From Clostridiales bacterium VE202-21 (GTDB taxonomy: Bacteria; Bacillota; Clostridia; Lachnospirales; Lachnospiraceae): 38,330 bases of DNA. The notes under the pieces are model-generated. The model made no database searches. It had not been told where the DNA came from and worked only from the letters and a program-made list of their open reading frames with translations. Positions 25,524 to 33,646 of the stretch are shown here, piece by piece. Location: assembly GCA_000509105.1 (NCBI GenBank), contig BAIF02000003.1, forward strand, positions 1-38,330, written 5' to 3'. Numbering within the stretch: position 1 is the first letter of the stretch; every line of letters begins with the position of its first letter. Made by a program: the position numbers and the translations under genes.

Positions 25524-27459
25524 TCACATATTGCAGGATTAGATCCCAAATACCTGAATTCTCCCAGCCGAGCCGCCACTCAGCCACTCCGGCCAGATTA
25601 TTGCTTTTGATCAGCTTCAGCTTCTCCTCAATGGACTGGCTGTCCTCAAGCCATATTTTATAAGTTCCGCCATCGACATCCCACTGGGCATAATTCTGCT
25701 TCGTCTTATCATCCCATTCGGCCTGAACGCCTGCCGTCTGTAATGTCTGATTTGCCTCGTCCATGCCCATGGCCGTACTCGTCACTTTGTTCGGATACTG
25801 CGCCGCCTCTGTGCCTGCTTCCTCCTCCAGTTCTGCCGTTGTCTTAGGAGTCTCCAGCCACAGCCTTGTGTAGAATGGAATTGCATTGACAAGTTTTGAA
25901 TTCGGAACGACTTTGAGGGCGTTCTCTATTCCGTCCTTCACATAGTTATAAGATGCCACAGGGCCTGCTTCATAGGACCCCTCCGTGTGCTCGTCATACC
26001 CCATAATGATAACATAATCCGCCATAACCGCCTGTTCCTTCAGGTTATAGTGCTCGTTATACGGCATGGGGACATAATTATCCACGGAAAATACAAGGCC
26101 GTTCTGCCTGCATTTTACGGACATCTCGCGTACAAACTGAATGTAATGTTCTCCACATTCAGCGGATATAAGCTCAAAATCCAGATTGATGCCGTCGATG
26201 CCTGACTGCAGCGCAGCTCCGATTACCTGGTTGATTAGGTTCTCTCTCTTTGAGGTATAGCTTAAAACTGCATAGGTCTCATCGTAAGAGCTTATACCTC
26301 CATGGAAATCTCTCAGCACAGCCCACACATCAAGATTCGACTGATGCGCATAGTTGACGTACTCGGAATTAGCCAGAGACGAGATATTCCCGTCCGTGTC
26401 GCTTATGTTGAACCAGGTCGGTGCAATCGTAGTCAAACCCTTGGTATTGGCAATTGTCTCCAGCACATAGCTGTTCGCCGTGTCATTCTCCACATTGTGC
26501 CAGGCCATATTAATCGTATAACCGGTAGAAATATTCGTATAATCCGGCTCCTGGAACTCTCTGGACCGGGTCTCTTTTGTGATCTTCTTCAGCGAACTTG
26601 TCTTAACATAACCAATGAACCCATCGCTGGTACGGACCTTCATCCAGTCATTCTCATCTTCCAGTATCCTTAGCTTTTCTGACTTTTTCACCTCTGTCAG
26701 AATCGGGCTCTTCACACCGCCCTGGTATCTGACCTGAGTGTCCCTTTTCAGACCGGATACGCTTTGTTCTCCCCAATTGCAGTCAATAACCGCCCTGTCA
26801 GGGTTCTCATATACTTTATATTCCATATTGGTATACTGCTGTATAAATGCGAGTGCAATATATGCAGTCTTACCTTCGGTCTTCAGAATTACATAGTCTT
26901 CACTTTTCTTTTCCTTAATATCGGTGTACTCTTTGCTGCCGACGCTTACAGATACGCTGCCGTTCGGAAGGGTATAGAGCAGGATGTTCTCATTAGAATC
27001 CCAGTAAAATCTTTCATTGATATAATTACGGACCACGGAATACTCCACATAGGGTATGCCATCGTAAAACTTTCCGCCTGCAGAACTGCTCTCCTGCGTT
27101 CCTGCATCCCGGGCGCCCATGATCTGGTCATCCACTACCACCGCAAGATCATCGTTATTCTGTATCCCATAATATTGTTTCAAATCAGCCTTCTCTTTTG
27201 ATGAGCCGTATTTTTTCCAGAATACGAATCCGCCTAATGCTATAATAACCAGAACAACGAAAAGAATCATCCTTATGATGAGATTGCGTCTTCTTCTCCT
27301 TGCCCGGCTGCTCTTTCTCCTTGGTCCCTGGCCATTCGGCCCCGTACTCACTGGTCTTGAACTCCCCGGTCTCTGGTCACTGCTGGCTGGGCGTCTTCTC
27401 TGTGCATTCTGCTGGCTGCGCCTTCGGGCATACTCAGCTCTTTTTTCTCTTTCGTCCAT
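25519..27459 (-). CDS. Membrane-anchored SH3 and GH18 cell-wall hydrolase
   Basis: This 646-residue protein has an Arg-rich cytoplasmic tail (1-59), one transmembrane helix (60-80) and a copper-amine-oxidase-N-like or linker region (about 100-230). An SH3-type domain follows (about 240-292: VRYQGGVKSPILTE, WMKVRTSDGFIGYVKTSSL), and then a GH18 domain (about 310-646). The GH18 catalytic motif is DGINLDFE, residues 422-429, with E429 the likely acid; MGYDEH and GVAEWRLGWE are other family landmarks. It probably cleaves peptidoglycan glycan strands, as in the YaaH/SleL class of spore and cell-wall enzymes. ATG follows AGGAGG. The gene lies upstream of the amidase on the same strand. Confidence 0.88.
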   Translation of the reverse strand: MDEREKRAEYARRRSQQNAQRRRPASSDQRPGSSRPVSTGPNGQGPRRKSSRARRRRRNLIIRMILFVVLVIIALGGFVFWKKYGSSKEKADLKQYYGIQNNDDLAVVVDDQIMGARDAGTQESSSAGGKFYDGIPYVEYSVVRNYINERFYWDSNENILLYTLPNGSVSVSVGSKEYTDIKEKKSEDYVILKTEGKTAYIALAFIQQYTNMEYKVYENPDRAVIDCNWGEQSVSGLKRDTQVRYQGGVKSPILTEVKKSEKLRILEDENDWMKVRTSDGFIGYVKTSSLKKITKETRSREFQEPDYTNISTGYTINMAWHNVENDTANSYVLETIANTKGLTTIAPTWFNISDTDGNISSLANSEYVNYAHQSNLDVWAVLRDFHGGISSYDETYAVLSYTSKRENLINQVIGAALQSGIDGINLDFELISAECGEHYIQFVREMSVKCRQNGLVFSVDNYVPMPYNEHYNLKEQAVMADYVIIMGYDEHTEGSYEAGPVASYNYVKDGIENALKVVPNSKLVNAIPFYTRLWLETPKTTAELEEEAGTEAAQYPNKVTSTAMGMDEANQTLQTAGVQAEWDDKTKQNYAQWDVDGGTYKIWLEDSQSIEEKLKLIKSNNLAGVAEWRLGWENSGIWDLILQYVN

Positions 27460-27598
27460 GCCGCACCTCCTATCAGACCTTATTATACCATATTTTTTTC
27501 ATACGTCATTAGTATTTTGTCTTTTTACAAAGTTTTTAGACGTATGCCCGTGGCAGCCTGTATTGCCGGCTGTCCGGCAGACTGAGGGGATTCTCTGC

Positions 27599-27826
27599 CT
27601 AATTGCTTCCATTAATATTTACAAAAGCGAGTGATTCTATGTATCCTTTGGGATCCAGAACGTAATCCCGCATATAGCACCCTTCCTCACGGATCATATG
27701 CGCCGTCACAATCTGCAGCGGGCTGGCCTGACAGCCGTCCATAAGCATGTTCACACCGTGCTTTTCATAATTCTCCAGTTCTGTGTATAAATCTCTGTAT
27801 AAATGAGCTGTGTCACCAATTTCCAT
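27599..27826 (-). CDS. Small conserved-looking protein, function unknown
   Basis: A 75-residue acidic protein that I do not recognise. It has a helical N-terminal half (TAHLYRDLYTELENYEKHG) and two Cys residues. It is preceded by AAAGGAGTGAGCC before ATG, so translation is plausible. It follows another small gene (27958-28140) that has its own strong promoter, and the two may form one transcript. No motif points to a role. Confidence 0.55.
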   Translation of the reverse strand: MEIGDTAHLYRDLYTELENYEKHGVNMLMDGCQASPLQIVTAHMIREEGCYMRDYVLDPKGYIESLAFVNINGSN

Positions 27827-27957
27827 GGCTCACTCCTTTCCCTGCGGATTCGGATAAATAACAGCCGCTGCCTGCTTCTTTCATACCGAAGGCCTCGTGA
27901 CGTACCGCCGGACTGGTGCAGCATGGAAGATAGTATGAACCCGCAGTTCCCTCCTCT

Positions 27958-28140
27958 TTAAGAATATCTGATGATTGCGTCCCTGAATGGGACATGTGAT
28001 TTTCCTGAAATATATTCCACAGCTTTCCTGTGATCATGAAAAGATTCATGAGTAAAGATGTCCGGAATATATTTAGATAGGATTTCCTTTATGATTTCAA
28101 AAATCCGAATAAAATTCTGTACCTCCTTTCGTATAGACAT
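27958..28140 (-). CDS. Possible small protein, function unknown
   Basis: A 60-residue frame with a helical, basic and Ile-rich start, and a C-terminal part DHRKAVEYISGKSHVPF. Support comes from the promoter 36 bp upstream. The ATG at 28140 has a weak AGGA 8 nt upstream. A strong AAGGAGG lies inside the frame (codons 5-7), with no usual start codon after it. It may therefore be a real short gene, a leader peptide or a remnant of a longer one. Confidence 0.4.
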   Translation of the reverse strand: MSIRKEVQNFIRIFEIIKEILSKYIPDIFTHESFHDHRKAVEYISGKSHVPFRDAIIRYS

Positions 28141-28175
28141 ATATTTATCCTGGAATACTATCTTCTGTAACTGCC

Positions 28176-28204
28176 ATTATAGAGAGCGTGTCCGGCTATT
28201 TCAA
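28176..28204 (-). promoter_or_regulatory. Promoter for the small gene pair
   Basis: On the minus strand TTGAAA and TATAAT are separated by exactly 17 bp. It points to the 60-residue frame that starts at 28140. Confidence 0.7.
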
Positions 28205-28328
28205 TGTGTTTATTGTTTATAAGCCGTCCACATTTGTTGATAACTGAAAAATATAGCGTCCAAATAATCCTGTGACGGGCATGGTACCAAAGTAGTATAA
28301 ACTCTCTATAAACTCTTTACAGTTTTTC

Positions 28329-28357
28329 TTTACATATTTTTTAATTTTGTTTATACT
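28329..28357 (+). promoter_or_regulatory. Promoter of mecA
   Basis: TTTACA and TATACT with 17 bp between them, 54 bp before the mecA start. The region is very AT-rich. Confidence 0.75.
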
Positions 28358-28410
28358 AATAGTGAGAAGATATATTTTTTTTAAAATCCCAATCGTAAGG
28401 ATGTGATAAT

Positions 28411-29133
28411 ATGAAGATCGAAAAACTGAATGACAATCAGATTCGCTGTACCCTGACACACGCCGACCTGGCAGCCAGGCATCTCAAGCTGAGCGAGCTG
28501 GCCTACGGCACGGAAAAAGCAAAGTCTTTATTCAGAGACATGATGCAGCAGGCGTCTTTCGACTTTGGCTTTGAGGCAGAAGACATCCCTTTGATGATAG
28601 AAGCTATACCGGCTTCTGCGGACTCTATCGTATTAATCATTACAAAAGTAGAGGACCCGGAGGAATTAGACACCAGATTTTCCAAGTTCACTCCGTTTGG
28701 CGAGGCTGGTATGGCCAGCACAGCTGAAGCCTTGGAAAAATTGGAAGGGGCGGAAGAATTTCTAAATCTGCTGAATAAGGTAAAAGAAGCCGCGTCCGAA
28801 ACAGGCAATGTGGCGACCGTACCGGACGCGCCTGCACTTTTCAATGTTCGCCTGTTTTCTTTCGACAGTATGGACCGGGTAATCCAGGTTGCCCATCTTC
28901 TTGAACCTGTATACCATGGTTCTAATACACTGTACCATGACACGGAGAATTCATCTTATATACTTGCACTGACTCAATCAGACCATTCAAATAATGAATT
29001 CAACAAGATATGCAATATGCTTTCCGAATATGGTACGATTGAAAAAGCTTCCGGCGCTGCGCTTGCATTTCTGGAAGAGCACTGCGATATTATGGTATCT
29101 GCAGATGCAGTACAGAATCTGGCCGTAATCTAA
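28411..29133 (+). CDS. mecA: Adaptor protein MecA
   Basis: This 240-residue adaptor delivers protein substrates to the ClpC-ClpP protease. The N-terminal target-binding domain begins MKIEKLNDNQIRCTLT and contains DMMQQASFDFGF. An acidic linker (about 80-125) follows, and then the C-terminal ClpC-binding domain (LFSFDSMDRVIQVAHLL, NTLYHDTENSSYILAL). Length and domain order match Bacillus/Clostridia MecA. The ribosome binding site is weak (AAGGATG). It is a single-gene unit between its promoter and tandem terminators. Confidence 0.92.
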   Translation: MKIEKLNDNQIRCTLTHADLAARHLKLSELAYGTEKAKSLFRDMMQQASFDFGFEAEDIPLMIEAIPASADSIVLIITKVEDPEELDTRFSKFTPFGEAGMASTAEALEKLEGAEEFLNLLNKVKEAASETGNVATVPDAPALFNVRLFSFDSMDRVIQVAHLLEPVYHGSNTLYHDTENSSYILALTQSDHSNNEFNKICNMLSEYGTIEKASGAALAFLEEHCDIMVSADAVQNLAVI

Positions 29134-29171
29134 TCAGATACTGTGGGACGGCGTGTACAGTCCCCGGAGGT

Positions 29172-29216
29172 TTTTATGATATAGGAAATTCCTCTGGAAT
29201 TTTCTATATCATAAAA
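29172..29216 (+). terminator. First terminator-like hairpin after mecA
   Basis: TTTATGATATAGGAAATTCC pairs with GGAATTTTCTATATCATAAA with one mismatch and then enters AAAAAG. A near copy stands after the URO-D gene at 34917-34954 (shared CCCGGAGGT lead and ATAGGAAA arm). Confidence 0.7.
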
Positions 29217-29219
29217 AAG

Positions 29220-29257
29220 CCCCTGCAGGTTTCTATTGATCCCTGCAGGGATTTTTT
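29220..29257. terminator. Second hairpin: PstI-like palindrome pair with T run
   Basis: CCCTGCAGG and CCCTGCAGGG pair with each other, followed by ATTTTTT. Suits termination of mecA on the plus strand. A similar hairpin lies at 36246-36278 beyond the permease gene. Confidence 0.8.
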
Positions 29258-29287
29258 ATGCAGAATCCTCCGCACATGGCCTTTTTA

Positions 29288-29494
29288 TTAACCGTTTGCT
29301 TTCATGGAAGCGTTAATCTTTTCTACAAGCAGATCAGAATCAATGCCATGCACCATAGCAGCTTCTTCCAGAGATTCCATCTGTGCTGACGGGCATCCAA
29401 GGCAGTGCATTCCTATCTCCATTAAAATAGGTGCTGCATCCGGGTAAATATTTAATAATTCACCTATGGTGGTACTTTTAGAAATCTGTCCCAT
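29288..29494 (-). CDS. DUF1858 redox-type small protein
   Basis: This 68-residue protein contains the DUF1858 pattern with a CLGCP motif (HCLGCPSAQ), the type of small disulfide protein often found near hybrid-cluster or radical enzymes. The N-terminal half is [23 protein letters not shown] follows AAGGAGG by 8 nt. No partner enzyme is close by. Function: probable redox or iron-sulfur-related helper. Confidence 0.88.
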   Translation of the reverse strand: MGQISKSTTIGELLNIYPDAAPILMEIGMHCLGCPSAQMESLEEAAMVHGIDSDLLVEKINASMKANG

Positions 29495-29960
29495 TTCTAT
29501 TTCCTCCTTTATTATTCAGTGCTTTTTATTATAATCCCAATTTTTATAATAATCAACCGCCTAAAATGTAAAATCCTTATAAAACACCGACACACTTCCG
29601 ATCTATTTTCTGAATTGTTCGAACAATTATTTTCAATTTTTTGACTACTCAAAAGTCAATCATTTTGCTGATTTTTTTCGACAAAAAATTAAATTCATCA
29701 TAACTTAACAAAACGTTCGTTCTTTTTTTTATAAAAGTAATCCACCAAAAACACATGTTTTTATGTGGATAATGTGTATAACTTTTATAAAAACTAGATT
29801 TTTCCACGTTTTTTTGAGTTTTGAGTGTGGATAAGTTGAAAACTACCTTTCCCAAAGTTTCGACATGTTTTTACATTTTTGTGCATTTTGTATATGCCAT
29901 CCTTTTCACATTTATCACATTATTCGCGTTTTTTAGATATCCTGAGTCAAGATGTCTAAC
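29495..29960. other. AT-rich intergenic region with DnaA boxes and a 16-bp palindrome
   Basis: No credible gene was seen; the frame at 29649-29855 is Phe/Lys-rich and probably chance. Three DnaA-box sequences in the same direction are present: TGTGGATAA (29764-29772), TGTGTATAA directly after it (29773-29781) and TGTGGATAA (29826-29834). There is also a perfect 16-bp palindrome at 29613-29628 centred on TTCGAA, and a TTGACT/AGTCAA pair near 29640-29658. Confidence 0.65.
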
Positions 29961-30008
29961 AAAAAACTACACTTCAAATGCAGTTTTTTTTGAAGTGTAG
30001 TTTTTTTT
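29961..30008 (-). terminator. Terminator after the NlpC/P60 gene
   Basis: ACTACACTTCAA pairs with TTGAAGTGTAGT, followed by long A and T runs on both sides. Probably works in both directions. Confidence 0.9.
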
Positions 30009-30032
30009 GTCAAATCTTTAAATTTAATACTT

Positions 30033-31118
30033 TTATATTACCCTTCGTATTGTAATGATCGGTGTGTAGGTGGCACTGCAGATTCCAATGCCGTCGGCTT
30101 CATTCATTGCATTGACGATATTGCCGTCACCCATATATAATCCCACGTGCCCGTCATATAATACGATATCTCCCGGGATCGCTTCTTCTAAGCTGACCGG
30201 TGTTCCGACGGACTCCATATCCCACGTCGTACGCGGAAGGCTGACTCCAAAATGTGCATATACGGATTGTACAAACCCGGAACAGTCAGCGCCTTCTGTC
30301 AGGCTCGTACCGCCCCATACATAGGGGTTCCCGATGAACTGGCAGGCATAATCAATAACGGCCTGTCCACTTGACGCCTGAACCTGCATTGCAGCCGCCT
30401 CCTGAGCTTCCTGCTGCTTTGCCGCCTCTTCAGCGGCTATTCGCTCATTTTCTTCATCTTTTGACTCCGCATAGCTGTACTGCTTCTCTACGCTTACATA
30501 ATCACCGCATACCCAGCCTGCCGTACCGTTGACATAGACCGGATACCAGCCGTTTACTGCTTCGCCGGTTACCTCGTACTGCTGGCCGGCCAGAATCCTC
30601 GTCAGAATATTGGCCTCCGTACTCTGTCCGTCTCTTACGTTCAGCACGTCTGCTGTTACCGTTGCATGCTGCTGTTCGTAATTTCCTGCATTTTCCTGGG
30701 CTGCTTTGCCTGTATACAGGCACTCTGCGGGTACATAACCTTCTACGGAGCCGGACCGTATCCTTGTCCAGTCTCCATTATATTCAAGCACTTCTGCCGA
30801 CGAATCACTGTACAGCTTGCCGACCCAGTCACTTGCTTCATCTGGGGCATTTCTAATGTAAGTATAATCACTCACATTAGAAAATGCCATATTCAAATAC
30901 TCACCCTCGTTATTTGGTACCAGATACAGGTCGATGTTTTCTTTGACCTCCGACTGGTAACATTCTTTTACTGCCGATTCGATTCCTGCAACCGGTATGA
31001 CCGGCGTATTCTCAGTAGAATTATCTGCCGCCCTGACCGTGATTGCACTCCCCGGAACCAAAATCGCTCCTGCTAAAGCAGAAAGAATCAATTTCTGCTT
31101 CATACGTATTGCTTTCAT
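30033..31118 (-). CDS. Secreted SH3 and NlpC/P60 peptidoglycan endopeptidase
   Basis: This 361-residue protein has a signal peptide (basic start, LILSALAGAILVPGSAI, cleavage near VRA). Two SH3-type repeats follow (about residues 70-135, with DWTRIRSGSVEGYVPAE, and about 150-210, with NGWYPVYVNGTAGWVCGDY), then a Gln/Ala-rich helical linker. The C-terminal NlpC/P60 cysteine protease domain has the catalytic Cys in ADCSGF, the His in GHVGLYMG, and INAMNE-like text near the third residue. It cuts D-gamma-glutamyl-diaminopimelate bonds in the cell wall and probably acts in wall turnover or cell separation. ATG follows AAGGAGG. Confidence 0.93.
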   Translation of the reverse strand: MKAIRMKQKLILSALAGAILVPGSAITVRAADNSTENTPVIPVAGIESAVKECYQSEVKENIDLYLVPNNEGEYLNMAFSNVSDYTYIRNAPDEASDWVGKLYSDSSAEVLEYNGDWTRIRSGSVEGYVPAECLYTGKAAQENAGNYEQQHATVTADVLNVRDGQSTEANILTRILAGQQYEVTGEAVNGWYPVYVNGTAGWVCGDYVSVEKQYSYAESKDEENERIAAEEAAKQQEAQEAAAMQVQASSGQAVIDYACQFIGNPYVWGGTSLTEGADCSGFVQSVYAHFGVSLPRTTWDMESVGTPVSLEEAIPGDIVLYDGHVGLYMGDGNIVNAMNEADGIGICSATYTPIITIRRVI

Positions 31119-31197
31119 ATAAAACCTCCTTGTAAGTGTCTTTATCTTTTGTAGGAAGTTCTAAATGTTACACAATTGTTAAATTTGTTACGTTGTT

Positions 31198-31226
31198 ATT
31201 ATAGCAACCCCTTAGCATTGTGTCAA
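31198..31226 (-). promoter_or_regulatory. Promoter of the NlpC/P60 gene
   Basis: On the minus strand TTGACA and TATAAT stand 17 bp apart, a near-consensus sigma-A promoter, 80 bp before the gene. Confidence 0.85.
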
Positions 31227-31437
31227 CCGTTTTTACCCTATTTTCAATTTACACACTTCGACATAAGTCCTAAAATTCTGTTATTTTGCAATATTATTTT
31301 TTTATATTCGTTCATTATTTTGTAACATTTTATCAGCCCTATTCCTTCTATTATAATGTTTAACAGAATTTTTAGGATAAAGGAAATCATTTCTATACAC
31401 TGCTGAAAAACTTTTTTTTATTTTTTTTAAAATACTG

Positions 31438-31466
31438 TTGACATTTTTAGGAATATGTATTATATT
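31438..31466 (+). promoter_or_regulatory. Promoter of perR, with a possible operator just downstream
   Basis: TTGACA, 17 bp, TATATT. At 31483-31497 an AT-rich sequence matches 10 of 14 positions of the Bacillus PerR box, placed to allow self-control. The promoter is clear; the operator is only suggestive. Confidence 0.7.
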
Positions 31467-31520
31467 CTAATCACAGTAACAATTACTATTATTAATTTAC
31501 AAATCGAAAGGAGGTCTATA

Positions 31521-31916
31521 TTGGCAGCTCTGAAGTATAGTCGGCAACGTGAATCCATCAAGCGGTATCTGATGATGACGAAGGATCACCCCACTGCCGA
31601 TACGGTCTACCTGCATGTAAGGGAAGAATTTCCCAACATCAGCCTGGGTACCGTATACCGGAATCTAAATTTGCTGACTGATATTGGCGAAGTGATCAAG
31701 ATTCCCACGCCAGACGGCGGTGACAGATTTGATGGTAATGTCATGCCGCACAATCATTTTTTCTGCACAAGCTGCAGAAGGGTTCTGGATCTGGACCTGG
31801 ATATGAAGAATATCGAAGAGGTCAACAAGGCAGCTGCCGAGAACTTTGACGGCATGATAGAATCCAGCACCACAATTTTCTACGGTAAATGTGGAGACTG
31901 CATACACAAGCCGTAA
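31521..31916 (+). CDS. perR: Fur-family peroxide-responsive regulator (PerR-like)
   Basis: The product is about 131 residues with an N-terminal winged helix (MMTKDHPTADTVYLHV, ISLGTVYRNLNLL) and a C-terminal metal-sensing domain. Two structural-zinc Cys pairs are seen (FFCTSCRR, KCGDCIHKP). The regulatory site fits PerR: His in the HPTAD helix, Asp in DRFDG, His in PHNHFF. I chose the TTG at 31521, which follows AAAGGAGG by 7 nt; the upstream frame has no ribosome binding site. Two rubrerythrin genes follow on the same strand, which supports a PerR (peroxide) rather than Fur (iron) role. Confidence 0.88.
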   Translation: MAALKYSRQRESIKRYLMMTKDHPTADTVYLHVREEFPNISLGTVYRNLNLLTDIGEVIKIPTPDGGDRFDGNVMPHNHFFCTSCRRVLDLDLDMKNIEEVNKAAAENFDGMIESSTTIFYGKCGDCIHKP

Positions 31917-31954
31917 TTAGGAACACAGAAAGTTCACTGAATAAACACACGTGA

Positions 31955-31990
31955 TTAATATAGGAAGTGTAATCTGCTTCCTATATTAAA
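31955..31990 (+). terminator. Terminator after perR
   Basis: TAATATAGGAAG pairs perfectly with CTTCCTATATTA. It shares the ATAGGAA arm seen in the hairpins at 29172 and 34917. Confidence 0.75.
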
Positions 31991-32068
31991 AATAAATTAC
32001 CGGCAGGCATAAAGCCTCCGGAAGCAACTATACTTATAAAATATTAAAAAGAAAAGGAGATTTTTATT

Positions 32069-32611
32069 ATGAAGAAATTTGTATGTACAGTATGTGGTTA
32101 TGTTCACGAGGGAGACGCAGCACCGGCTGAATGTCCGATCTGTAAAGCGCCGGCTGATAAATTCAAAGAGCAGACAGGTGAAAGAGAATGGGCTGCAGAG
32201 CACGTTGTAGGCGTAGCTCAGGGCGTCAGCGAAGACATCATCGCTGATTTAAGAGCAAACTTCGAGGGAGAATGCTCAGAAGTAGGTATGTACCTTGCAA
32301 TGGCAAGAGTTGCCCACAGAGAAGGATATCCGGAGATCGGGCTGTACTGGGAAAAAGCTGCTTATGAAGAAGCAGAGCACGCTTCTAAGTTTGCTGAATT
32401 ATTAGGTGAAGTTGTTACCGACAGCACAAAGAAGAACCTGGAGATGAGAGTTGACGCAGAGAACGGCGCTACAGCTGGTAAGTTTGACCTTGCTAAACGT
32501 GCAAAGGCTGCGAACCTGGATGCAATCCATGACACAGTTCATGAGATGGCAAGAGACGAAGCTCGTCACGGAAAAGCTTTTGAAGGCCTGTTAAAGAGAT
32601 ACTTCGGTTAA
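32069..32611 (+). CDS. Reverse rubrerythrin (rubredoxin domain first)
   Basis: This 180-residue protein begins with a rubredoxin-type FeS4 site (C-x2-C in VCTVCGY and CPIC) and then a ferritin-like di-iron domain with Glu and Glu-x-x-His ligands ([32 protein letters not shown]). This order is opposite to classical rubrerythrin. Such proteins reduce hydrogen peroxide, and often oxygen, to water in Clostridia. ATG follows AAAAGGAG. A plain promoter is not visible between it and perR. A small hairpin (CCGG-AGGC with GCCT-CCGG) lies at about 32000-32022. Confidence 0.93.
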   Translation: MKKFVCTVCGYVHEGDAAPAECPICKAPADKFKEQTGEREWAAEHVVGVAQGVSEDIIADLRANFEGECSEVGMYLAMARVAHREGYPEIGLYWEKAAYEEAEHASKFAELLGEVVTDSTKKNLEMRVDAENGATAGKFDLAKRAKAANLDAIHDTVHEMARDEARHGKAFEGLLKRYFG

Positions 32612-32673
32612 TCACATACCCTTTAGATACACATTTTACTCCAACATTCATATAAGCACCCAATTTATACAGA

Positions 32674-32752
32674 CGGGGCAGTCAGCCCCGCGGTAAAACG
32701 TAAATGCCTGCATAGGAACTACCTCTCCTCTGCAGGTAATTTACTCTTGCCG
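32674..32752. other. Structured intergenic segment before rubrerythrin
   Basis: CGGGGC pairs with GCCCCG (32674-32690). Just after it, 32691-32752 forms a nested hairpin: CGG with CCG, GTAAAT with ATTTAC and CCTGCA with TGCAGG. It lies between the two rubrerythrin genes and upstream of the second promoter. It may end the first transcript or be a small RNA or leader; no family is recognised. Confidence 0.45.
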
Positions 32753-32788
32753 GAATGGGATATTTATCCATTTTTTATTTTTATTTCA

Positions 32789-32816
32789 TTGAATCAGAAA
32801 AACAGCATGTTATAAT
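32789..32816 (+). promoter_or_regulatory. Promoter of rubrerythrin
   Basis: TTGAAT, 16 bp, TATAAT, followed by ATAGATATTAG and the gene after 32 bp. Confidence 0.75.
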
Positions 32817-32848
32817 ATAGATATTAGAAAAAACAAGGAGGATTTACT

Positions 32849-33385
32849 ATGTCAAAGTACGCAGGAACAAAAACAGAAAAGAATCTTATGGAAGCATTTT
32901 CAGGTGAGTCACAGGCACGCAACAAATATACATACTATGCATCTGCAGCAAGAAAAGCCGGCTATGTACAGATGTCCAATATTTTCTTAGAGACAGCTGA
33001 CCAGGAAAAAGAACACGCAAAAATGTGGTTCAAAGAATTCCACGGAATTGGGGATGTAGAAGCCAATCTGGAAGATGCTGCAGCAGGCGAGAACTTCGAA
33101 TGGACAGATATGTATGCCCGCATGGCAAAAGAAGCTGAGGAAGAAGGCTTCACAGAACTGGCATCCAAATTCAGAGGCGTTGCAGAAGTAGAGGCTGCAC
33201 ATGAGAAACGTTATCAGAGACTTCTCGATCATTTCCGCGCAGGACAGACTTTCAAAGACGAAGCGCCGCTTGGCTGGAAATGCGGAAACTGCGGTTATAT
33301 CTACCAGGGCGACGAAGCTCCGGAAGTATGCCCGGTATGTGCACATCCACGTGCATACTTCGAAAGAAAAGCTGAGAATTACTAA
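32849..33385 (+). CDS. rbr: Rubrerythrin
   Basis: This 178-residue protein has the ferritin-like di-iron domain first (ETEK-like [42 protein letters not shown]) and a C-terminal rubredoxin site (CGNCGY, CPVC). Domain order and length match classical rubrerythrin, a peroxide-reducing enzyme of anaerobes. ATG follows AAGGAGG by 8 nt. It has its own promoter and a strong terminator, so it can be expressed apart from the reverse rubrerythrin. Confidence 0.95.
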   Translation: MSKYAGTKTEKNLMEAFSGESQARNKYTYYASAARKAGYVQMSNIFLETADQEKEHAKMWFKEFHGIGDVEANLEDAAAGENFEWTDMYARMAKEAEEEGFTELASKFRGVAEVEAAHEKRYQRLLDHFRAGQTFKDEAPLGWKCGNCGYIYQGDEAPEVCPVCAHPRAYFERKAENY

Positions 33386-33413
33386 AATATAAGGTATAAT
33401 ATAGTTGTAAATC

Positions 33414-33456
33414 AAGTGTGCAGGCCCCTCATGACTGAGGAGCCTGCACACTTTGT
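33414..33456 (+). terminator. Terminator after rubrerythrin
   Basis: AAGTGTGCAGGC pairs with GCCTGCACACTT, with an inner CCTC/GAGG stem, and then TTGT. Confidence 0.88.
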
Positions 33457-33646
33457 ATGATGCCGTTTTGCGGCTGTATGGATGATCGGGGCTCGTATAT
33501 CCTCGAGAGAAGCTGGCGGCCACGATAAATTCAGTTTTGCAGCACTATTTTCCCCGTCTTTTTTGTCTTTTTGCCACAATGTTAATTTGCTTTCCCCCTG
33601 CTATACTAAAATTGTTCATAAAGATCTATTTTAGGAGGAAAACACA

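Noticed and set aside
27813..28049. 78-codon minus-strand frame
   Set aside because: It overlaps two better-supported small genes and has no ribosome binding site.
29764..29834. Chromosomal origin of replication
   Set aside because: No dnaA, dnaN, rpmH or rnpA gene is near, so the boxes alone do not prove an origin.
29649..29855. 68-codon minus-strand frame
   Set aside because: It lies in very AT-rich DNA over the DnaA boxes, is Phe/Lys-rich and has no ribosome binding site.
31996..32025. GEMM-like text (AAAGCCTCCGG) before the reverse rubrerythrin
   Set aside because: Only a short piece matches; the rest of the aptamer is missing and the segment is better read as a small hairpin.
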